13,255 nucleotides of DNA from Phoronis ovalis (Eukaryota > Phoronida > Phoronidae), in the NCBI GenBank assembly GCA_028565635.1, contig JAOXYB010039285.1, positions 1-13,255 on the forward strand, read 5' to 3'. The notes beneath the pieces are model-generated. The model was not told where the DNA came from, did no database searches, and saw nothing but the letters and a program-made list of their open reading frames with translations. Position 1 is the stretch's first letter, and each line of letters begins with the position of its first letter. Positions 10,001-13,255 of this stretch are shown piece by piece. The position numbers and the translations under genes are program-made.

Positions 10001-10441
10001 TTGAAAGAAGATTATTTTCAATGTGCGTCAGATTGATTACAAATTAAAGTGTAAGAAATAAGAAATAACATTTAGGGTTTTTGCTATTCTGTTCTCTTTT
10101 TTTCAGAAATATCAAGTATTTATCATAACGCACCTGCAGAAGCGCAGGGTGGCGCAGCATTCGGCAGTTTTGCTGTTCTTATAATGGTGGCAATAATTGT
10201 ATTCATTGTGCTACTAGATTTATCGACTCTAAGAATGCATTTAAGAATGGGAAAAAGACATCTTAAACATTTCTTCAAAAAGGTTATTAAACGACAGAAA
10301 TGTAGAACACAAAGTCAACGTGAACTTATGGAACCTTTAGATCGGGAATTATCGGTCATTGCTACTGATTATGATTCGATAAACTTACCTGATGCAAGAG
10401 AAACTGCTATTGATTACGAAATGACTCCTGTGGACGCATAA
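4053..10441 (+). CDS. nine-exon type I membrane receptor: C-type lectin domain + five sushi (CCP) domains
   Basis: Probable cell-surface adhesion or recognition receptor. Coding exons are 4056-4107, 4325-4508, 5288-5511, 5888-6106, 7755-8396, 8766-8954, 9164-9355, 9710-9895 and 10107-10441. All introns are GT-AG, phases join without a break, and the total is 2223 nt (740 residues plus TAA). Order by residue: signal peptide 1 to about 17; long-form C-type lectin domain about 22-149; sushi 1 157-225; sushi 2 230-439, interrupted by a Ser/Thr-rich mucin-like insert; sushi 3 444-502; sushi 4 507-566; sushi 5 571-628; transmembrane helix about 645-666; basic then acidic cytoplasmic tail 667-740. 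The architecture recalls selectins without the EGF module and insect Furrowed-like receptors; this is family knowledge, and orthology is not shown. N-glycosylation sequons are very dense. Expression as one transcript is inferred. Confidence 0.88.
4056..4107 (+). CDS. exon: start codon and signal peptide of the lectin/sushi receptor
   Basis: Encodes a 17-residue hydrophobic leader, MELIFAVTMILLVLNFQ, typical of a secretory signal peptide. It ends in phase 1 at the donor CAAG|gtaata. This ATG is chosen because it sits immediately after a strong splice acceptor, opens directly into the hydrophobic leader and joins in frame to the lectin exon. Cleavage is expected near residues 17-23. Confidence 0.75.
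4325..4508 (+). CDS. exon: N-terminal half of the C-type lectin domain
   Basis: Carries the long-form CTLD start THCPGQEW followed by TTSCYH, giving the extra N-terminal disulfide pair Cys26-Cys39. It then has the conserved SFDQAEESC helix (Cys56), which in this fold pairs with the last Cys. Sequons are at NIS and NST. It ends in phase 2 before gtaagt. Two acceptors fit the phase: AG at 4323-4324 (used here) and AG at 4332-4333, which would start the exon at 4334 and remove three residues next to the signal-peptide cleavage region. Confidence 0.85.
4509..5287 (+). other. intron inside the lectin domain (phase 2)
   Basis: Bounded by GTAAGT at 4509 and by TAG at 5285-5287. It splits the lectin fold just before the WIG-type core strand. 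No other feature is seen in its 779 bases. Confidence 0.75.
5288..5511 (+). CDS. exon: C-terminal half of the C-type lectin domain
   Basis: Contains the core YWIGY (residues 84-88, the WIGL position), the WEWVDG strand (101-106), the long-loop region and the closing cysteines Cys125, Cys137 and Cys145 (HNFICKW), so all six long-form cysteines are present. The sugar/calcium motif that is EPN or QPD in active lectins is EPT (118-120) here. The WND motif of the next strand is replaced by KWRAVPC (131-137). Classic Ca2+-dependent sugar binding is therefore doubtful. The donor at 5512 is GTAAAG, phase 1. Confidence 0.87.
5512..5887 (+). other. intron between the lectin domain and sushi 1 (phase 1)
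   Basis: 376 bases with GT...TAG ends. AT-rich, no other feature seen. It sits exactly at a domain boundary and is phase 1, as usual for shuffled extracellular modules. Confidence 0.75.
5888..6106 (+). CDS. exon: sushi/CCP domain 1
   Basis: One complete sushi module in a phase 1-1 exon. The four cysteines are Cys157, Cys195, Cys212 and Cys225, with the usual LNISCNHGYSF strand before and after the second Cys and the conserved Trp218 (TGSWSD). The Cys1-Cys2 segment is somewhat long. Six N-glycosylation sequons lie in about 70 residues (NHT, NNS, NIS, NST, NIT, NST), so this domain is probably heavily sugar-coated. Confidence 0.85.
6107..7754 (+). other. long intron between sushi 1 and sushi 2 (phase 1)
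   Basis: About 1.65 kb, the largest intron of the gene, bounded by GTAAGT and GCAG. Open frames on both strands at 6556-6871 and a Cys-rich plus frame at 7456-7644 have no sushi spacing and no matching splice sites. I find no further exon here. Confidence 0.65.
7755..8396 (+). CDS. exon: sushi domain 2 with an internal mucin-like insertion
   Basis: A phase 1-1 exon of 642 nt, about three times the size of the other sushi exons. It opens as a normal sushi (RKCPLPPTLAHGYW, Cys230) and then runs into a Ser/Thr/Asn-rich stretch (about residues 245-395) with about eleven N-glycosylation sequons and many likely O-glycosylation sites. It resumes as a sushi at GDTVVYKCDVGYHF (Cys409), then Cys426, Trp432 and Cys439. 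An additional Cys401 lies eight residues before Cys409, giving five cysteines rather than four. The insert is colinear in the same exon, not an added exon. Confidence 0.85.
8397..8765 (+). other. intron between sushi 2 and sushi 3 (phase 1), with a foldback element
   Basis: 369 bases with GTAAAA donor and TTGCAG acceptor. It contains the near-perfect inverted repeat annotated separately at 8510-8578. The open frame continuing upstream of the sushi 3 exon is non-coding read-through. Confidence 0.75.
8510..8578. repeat. palindromic foldback / MITE-like element
   Basis: Left arm 8510-8537 and right arm 8551-8578 are reverse complements over 28 bp with one mismatch, around a 13-base loop. The core can be read as a 67-bp element, 8511-8577, beginning CAGTCTG and ending CAGACTG. 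It is flanked by GCCATTTAC (8502-8510) and GCCAATTAC (8578-8586), which match at 8 of 9 positions and look like a slightly diverged target-site duplication. This suggests a tiny non-autonomous DNA transposon remnant; the family is not identified. It would also form a strong hairpin in the pre-mRNA. Confidence 0.7.
8766..8954 (+). CDS. exon: sushi/CCP domain 3
   Basis: A phase 1-1 exon encoding a standard sushi module. Cys444 lies in AIWCPAIPHV, Cys472 in NRVTYTCDEGFQF, Cys489 in TTISCNEMGAW, and Cys502 closes the domain; Trp495 is the conserved core Trp. The Cys1-Cys2 segment is of normal length, in contrast to sushi 2. It ends TGTTCAG|gtgttt, a slightly weak but usable donor. Confidence 0.85.
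9164..9355 (+). CDS. exon: sushi/CCP domain 4
   Basis: A phase 1-1 exon after a TAG acceptor at 9161-9163. The cysteines are Cys507 (IHCNTL), Cys533 (VSLDCLTGYAY), Cys551 (AKCSSDKKW) and Cys566 (VSCQ), with Trp557. It is a more divergent sushi than 3 or 5: it lacks the usual Pro after Cys1 but keeps the spacing. It ends CAAG|gtaatg. Confidence 0.83.
9356..9709 (+). other. intron between sushi 4 and sushi 5 (phase 1)
   Basis: 354 bases with GTAATG donor and a clear pyrimidine tract ending TTTTTGCAG. Nothing else recognised. Confidence 0.75.
9710..9895 (+). CDS. exon: sushi/CCP domain 5
   Basis: A phase 1-1 exon with a complete sushi module: Cys571 (EINCTAIPII), Cys598 (VRYICDPGFTF), Cys614 (ITCNADGSW), Trp620 and Cys628 (APESCI). 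It ends at GTAAGT. It is the membrane-proximal module, followed by a short stalk rich in Ala and Gly. Confidence 0.86.
10107..10441 (+). CDS. last exon: stalk, transmembrane helix and cytoplasmic tail
   Basis: A TTTTTTTCAG acceptor opens the exon in phase 1. It encodes a 15-residue stalk (630-644), a 22-residue hydrophobic helix (645-666) with a GxxxG motif at Gly645-Gly649, and a 74-residue tail. The tail starts strongly basic (672-696, many Lys/Arg), consistent with a stop-transfer signal and type I topology. It then turns acidic, with two tyrosine motifs: Tyr718 in DYDSI, which fits YxxPhi sorting signals, and Tyr733 in DYEMT. A TAA ends it at 10439-10441. Kinase or adaptor binding is inference. 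Confidence 0.87.
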
Positions 10442-10587
10442 AATGATTGACAACAAGAATTTCGTTGTGTTGCTGTTTCTGTATTTAACGCAGAATTGTA
10501 GTCATTACGAAATATTAAAACGTAAAATCTGTAAAATAATGAAGTTAGACTCATGCTGTATCTCCTATACAACTGAGCTTACCATTC

Positions 10588-10627
10588 AGTGTGTTTCAGA
10601 TCAATATATATTAAACCGAAACACACT
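10588..10627 (+). repeat. inverted repeat (possible hairpin) in the lectin/sushi gene 3' UTR
   Basis: AGTGTGTTTC at 10588-10597 is a perfect reverse complement of GAAACACACT at 10618-10627, with a 20-base AT-rich loop. It lies between the stop codon and the first AATAAA, so it would be in the mRNA. Any regulatory role is unproven. Confidence 0.45.
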
Positions 10628-10690
10628 ATTTTGTTACAACTTAATCTCTTAATTTTTTGTAAATTTATTCCATAACCCCTTACATGGTAA

Positions 10691-10696
10691 AATAAA
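10691..10696 (+). terminator. polyadenylation signal of the lectin/sushi gene
   Basis: A canonical AATAAA 250 bases after the stop codon, followed by a U-rich stretch. It is the nearest full-consensus signal; another at 11007 is an alternative. Confidence 0.5.
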
Positions 10697-10852
10697 GTGC
10701 GAAAATGTTTTAATTTATTATAAGTCACCAGAACGACGGTTCGTTGGCAGTACAATGTAAACATAGATTTTATGAACAAGTCATTTGGCTTCTATTTATT
10801 GTATAAAGCAATATAATATTATTTATATACACTTGCGCGTCTGCAGAATATG

Positions 10853-10858
10853 TTTATT
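10853..10858 (-). terminator. candidate polyadenylation signal of the phosphatase gene
   Basis: AATAAA on the minus strand, about 480 bases after the phosphatase stop codon. It is the first full-consensus match downstream of that stop; the nearer variant ATTAAA at 11173-11178 is an alternative. Confidence 0.35.
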
Positions 10859-11338
10859 TTTGATATTAGAAAATATATACAAAGGAATAACCCAGCGAAA
10901 TGTACGGTTCATAAGGAATCCGCTGAAAATATATTATATGAACTAATTAAAGCGTTAGCACACTACTTACGGTAACTACTACATACAGTTATAATAACTG
11001 AAAACAAATAAAGATTCCCAGACATATATTGAATAAAATATCAAGTCTATTATATCATTTTCCCAACCATCAATATGGTAGACATTTGGTGTATTTTCAG
11101 CTATTTAATAATTTTTATCTTAATGAACTATGTTACAGTCCAAAATATCATGTCATTTCAGGCATAATTACGTTTAATTATCCCTGAATACTCAATGCCC
11201 TTTAAACCTGGAAATACCTGTAAAACTTTCGAGACAGCCAGAAAACTACTTTTAAAAATCAAAACTGTGTACTTTTGATACACTTAGTATGCAAATACGG
11301 CATCAGATTACAAAATACTACGTTAATGATCAGTTACT

Positions 11339-12553
11339 TTAAACACTTCTCGGATTTCTCTTGCGAAACTCATGCACCGTTCGACCATTACTATTAACGT
11401 ACTTCACGGTAAGAAAGTCACCTTCGATAGTATAACCCGTAAACCCGAACTCACTGGTAACGAAAATAGATTCGGCTCCCCTGTCTCTGAGGGTTTCTGT
11501 AGAACTTCGAACTCGACTTCGCGTCTTAGATGCACTACCAGATACAATGAATTCAACACCATTAGGAACTGTTGGTTCGTTGATATGCTCCAAAATGTGA
11601 TCATGGCCACAGATATACAATGCTACTTTATTCTGATCCATCAGTGGCTTGAATATATTAAACATACCACGCGTTTGGCTGGCACTACCATGGGTCCCGG
11701 ATGAAAACACAGGATGATGGCCAACAACAATTATCCAGTCTGCTTTGGATGTTTCCAGTTGTTCTTTGAACCAAGCAGTTTGCACACGATCTTCTCCATT
11801 TCGGTTAGTTTGTGTCTCAATCATAATAAACTGTACTGTCTGACTACCAGCCGTATGAGAAAATGTATAAAACAATTTTGGGAAGAACCATATTCCGTCA
11901 AGCCCATCCAAGAGTACTTGGTTTCCAGCACGATTATTGCGATGATCATGATTTCCGGCTATGACGTACCACGTTTTCTGCAAAGAAGGTTGCGTGTAAA
12001 CTCTTCTCCACGTAGAGTCTATTTGTCTGTCGGACGTACCCACAATTCCGTTCTCATAAAAGTTGTCTCCAATAGCTAAAAGAAATTCAGAGTTATTTTC
12101 TTCAGACCATTTTGCGACACTTGCAGCTACCGCTCTTTGGGGAGAACCTGGTTTTCCCCAGTCTCCAAGAACTGTGAACACTAACTTTTCATTTGTTGGA
12201 GTCTGTCTAGGTGTTGTGGTAGTGGTTGGTGTAGTGGTAGTAGCAGTAGTAGTAGTAGTAGTAGTAGTAGTTGGAGATGTTGTAGTTCTTGACCTTGTGA
12301 CTGGTGAGGTGACGCGTGGGAGAGCAGAAGAAGTGCTGGAAGGGTTGATCGGAACGGTGGCTATACGGACGGTTCGTGGACGTGTAATAGGGTCGATTCG
12401 TGGAGATGTAATAGGGTCGGTTCGTGGAGGTGTAACGACGTCTTGCGCACTTCTTCCAAAGAAATTAAGTGGCTGCTTTCGTCCTTCACTTAAGGTGTAA
12501 AAACCATCGTCATTAAAACTAAATACGATAGATTCGCGCAGTCGTTCATTCAC
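11339..12553 (-). CDS. terminal exon: end of propeller-like domain, linker and complete acid phosphatase domain
   Basis: This 404-codon exon starts after the acceptor ATTTTAG; its first codon is GTG (Val) and is not a translation start. Residues 1-33 finish the upstream domain (DDGFYTLSEG). Residues about 41-120 are a Pro/Arg/Thr linker with an 8-residue repeat and a poly-Thr run. Residues 124-400 are the phosphatase: GDWG with Asp131, GDNFY with Asp163 and Tyr166, GNHDH with Asn201, GHHPV with His279, and GHDH with His317 and His319. These are all seven metal ligands expected for the family, so the enzyme should be active. The C-terminal strands (GFTGYTIEG, LTVKYVNSNG) also fit. The stop is TAA at 11341-11339. 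Confidence 0.9.
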   Translation of the reverse strand: MNERLRESIVFSFNDDGFYTLSEGRKQPLNFFGRSAQDVVTPPRTDPITSPRIDPITRPRTVRIATVPINPSSTSSALPRVTSPVTRSRTTTSPTTTTTTTTTATTTTPTTTTTPRQTPTNEKLVFTVLGDWGKPGSPQRAVAASVAKWSEENNSEFLLAIGDNFYENGIVGTSDRQIDSTWRRVYTQPSLQKTWYVIAGNHDHRNNRAGNQVLLDGLDGIWFFPKLFYTFSHTAGSQTVQFIMIETQTNRNGEDRVQTAWFKEQLETSKADWIIVVGHHPVFSSGTHGSASQTRGMFNIFKPLMDQNKVALYICGHDHILEHINEPTVPNGVEFIVSGSASKTRSRVRSSTETLRDRGAESIFVTSEFGFTGYTIEGDFLTVKYVNSNGRTVHEFRKRNPRSV

Positions 12554-12995
12554 CTAAAATGGATAGCAGTCAGATGTATTACATGTTTGAGGTAAAACAG
12601 AAGTTTGGTAAAAATTAAAAGCAAGCTAGTTATATCATAAAGCATTGTTGTAAAATGTAATATGTTGAATTAGTCTATGACGTTAGTACATTTCAGTTGA
12701 GTGAACGCTAAAATGCATGCATGCAAGGTGCACTGGAGCTACTCGCATATAGTAGGACAGAGATACCAACCTGTGGCACAATATCTGGTGCTCTAAGTGT
12801 TATAGCGTCGACAATAGTTTCTCCAGGATTAAGTTTCCAGAAATAATTTCTATCATGGTCAGTCATAAGTACTTCAGTACCATCACGTGATATATCAGCG
12901 CTTCTAGGTGCTCTTTGAGTAGATGACAGCACCGGCATATTACGGGGGTTGAGGAGCGTTTCTTCTTGACCACTGTTCCATCCGGATGAAGGTAC
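11339..12995 (-). CDS. purple/tartrate-resistant-type acid phosphatase fused to a propeller-like domain (5' end outside window)
   Basis: The last two exons of a minus-strand gene, 12995-12771 and 12553-11339, joined in phase 0 by a 217-bp GT-AG intron; together 479 codons plus stop. The order is the end of a propeller-like domain, a repetitive Thr/Pro/Arg-rich linker, then a full calcineurin-like metallophosphatase of the tartrate-resistant (ACP5) type. That family hydrolyses phosphate esters at a binuclear Fe-metal centre and is usually secreted or lysosomal. The upstream start, signal peptide and earlier exons lie beyond the right edge, so the location of this protein cannot be read here. 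Its GC content is higher than that of the lectin/sushi gene. Confidence 0.85.
12209..12274 (-). repeat. trinucleotide repeat coding for a poly-threonine run
   Basis: An imperfect (ACT/ACC/ACA) tract on the minus strand with nine uninterrupted AGT/ACT units at 12245-12271. It encodes nearly pure Thr at exon residues 94-115. It is a likely O-glycosylated spacer, and its length probably varies between alleles. Confidence 0.85.
12356..12427 (-). repeat. coding minisatellite, 24-bp unit, in the linker
   Basis: Three tandem 24-bp units encode PRTDPITS, PRIDPITR and PRTVRIAT; a fourth degenerate unit may follow. The first two units are close at the DNA level, which points to recent duplication, and the third is more diverged. 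Confidence 0.8.
12554..12770 (-). other. intron of the phosphatase gene (phase 0)
   Basis: 217 bases, with donor CAG|gttggt at 12770 and acceptor attttag ending at 12554. Joining the flanking exons gives DIVPQ-VNERLRES without a frame change. Confidence 0.75.
12771..12995 (-). CDS. penultimate exon: propeller-like domain fragment
   Basis: A 225-nt exon in phase 0-0 (75 residues), after a TTGTAG acceptor and ending CAG|gttggt. Readable elements are LLNPRNMP, ADISRDGTEVLMTDHDRNYFWKL and PGETIVDAI. The ISRDGxEVLM...YFW pattern resembles a WD40/PD40-type blade strand pair, and the next exon's FSFNDDGFYTLSEG looks like a further blade or the closing one. The family was not identified by search; I recall similar tails in uncharacterised propeller-like proteins, but that is memory only. 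The ATG at 12938 is internal, not the start. Confidence 0.65.
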
Positions 12996-13199
12996 CTACA
13001 AGTGTATATAATGCAGTCATAGCACAACGTGTTACTTTTTCAACTTTGATACAGGTCACACAGTAAATAAGTCTATGATTTTAACAAACTATAAAAAGAG
13101 AAGATAAAAATATTAAGACACACGCTTCTGTAAGACGAGAAGGGGGATATTTTTATATTATAGCATTTTAAATTTTGAGGAATAATTGTTAATATATAA

Positions 13200-13201
<2 letters not shown>

Positions 13202-13245
<44 letters not shown>

Positions 13246-13255
13246 ATATCTATAT
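13202..13255. repeat. (AT)n microsatellite at the right edge
   Basis: Pure TA alternation from 13202 to 13243, then interrupted by ctatatctatat to the window end. It lies in the next upstream intron or flank of the phosphatase gene. The stretch 12996-13201 is AT-rich with no exon seen. Confidence 0.9.

Larger units (their letters stand above)
10442..11338. other. convergent 3' UTRs and short intergenic space
   Basis: The lectin/sushi gene ends from the left and the phosphatase gene from the right. On the plus strand AATAAA occurs at 10691-10696 and 11007-11012. For the minus-strand gene, TTTATT on the plus strand (AATAAA read on the minus) occurs at 10853-10858, 10795-10800 and 10714-10719, and TTTAAT at 11173-11178. 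If the distal signals are used, the two transcripts overlap antisense. No protein-coding exon is seen. Confidence 0.6.

Noticed and set aside
11372-12500. Several plus-strand open frames opposite the phosphatase exon, including a Val-rich one
   Set aside because: Antisense shadows; the Val-rich run is just the poly-Thr repeat read on the other strand.
1-13255. CRISPR array, tRNA, rRNA or prokaryotic operon
   Set aside because: No regularly spaced repeats, no cloverleaf or rRNA-like stretch. The intron-split genes show that this is eukaryotic DNA.

Overview
This is nuclear DNA from an animal, most likely an invertebrate. It is AT-rich, and the coding sequence is cut into short exons by GT-AG introns of about 0.2 to 1.65 kb. 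The encoded proteins are metazoan-type extracellular mosaics: C-type lectin, sushi/CCP repeats, and a tartrate-resistant-type acid phosphatase. I see no bacterial operon, rRNA, tRNA or CRISPR. I cannot name the phylum from the sequence. A marine invertebrate is an inference only.

Layout. Positions 2-94 may be the last 30 codons of a plus-strand gene entering from the left, but this is weak. Positions 95-4052 hold no gene I can support. Positions 4053-10441 (+) carry one complete nine-exon gene for a type I membrane protein of about 740 residues. Its order is signal peptide, long-form C-type lectin domain, five sushi domains, one transmembrane helix and a 74-residue cytoplasmic tail. This resembles a selectin without the EGF module, or insect Furrowed-type lectin/sushi receptors. 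The splice phases join without a break and the coding sum is exactly 741 codons, which strongly supports the model. Positions 10442-11338 hold the facing 3' ends of two convergent genes. Positions 11339-12995 (-) carry the last two exons of a second gene. It ends in a complete purple/tartrate-resistant acid phosphatase domain with all seven expected metal ligands. That domain follows a Thr/Pro/Arg-rich repeat linker and the end of what looks like a beta-propeller-type domain. The 5' part of this gene lies beyond the right edge, and the window ends in an (AT)n microsatellite.

Working together. The two main genes share no obvious pathway. The lectin/sushi protein reads as a heavily glycosylated cell-surface adhesion or recognition receptor with tyrosine sorting or signalling motifs. 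The phosphatase reads as a secreted or surface binuclear metal phosphatase. They are simply convergent neighbours.

The most unusual points are: a mucin-like insertion of about 150 residues inside one sushi domain, together with an extra cysteine; a lectin site whose calcium/sugar motifs have degenerated; the propeller-like/phosphatase fusion with an internally repeated linker; and a 67-bp palindromic, MITE-like insertion in a lectin-gene intron.
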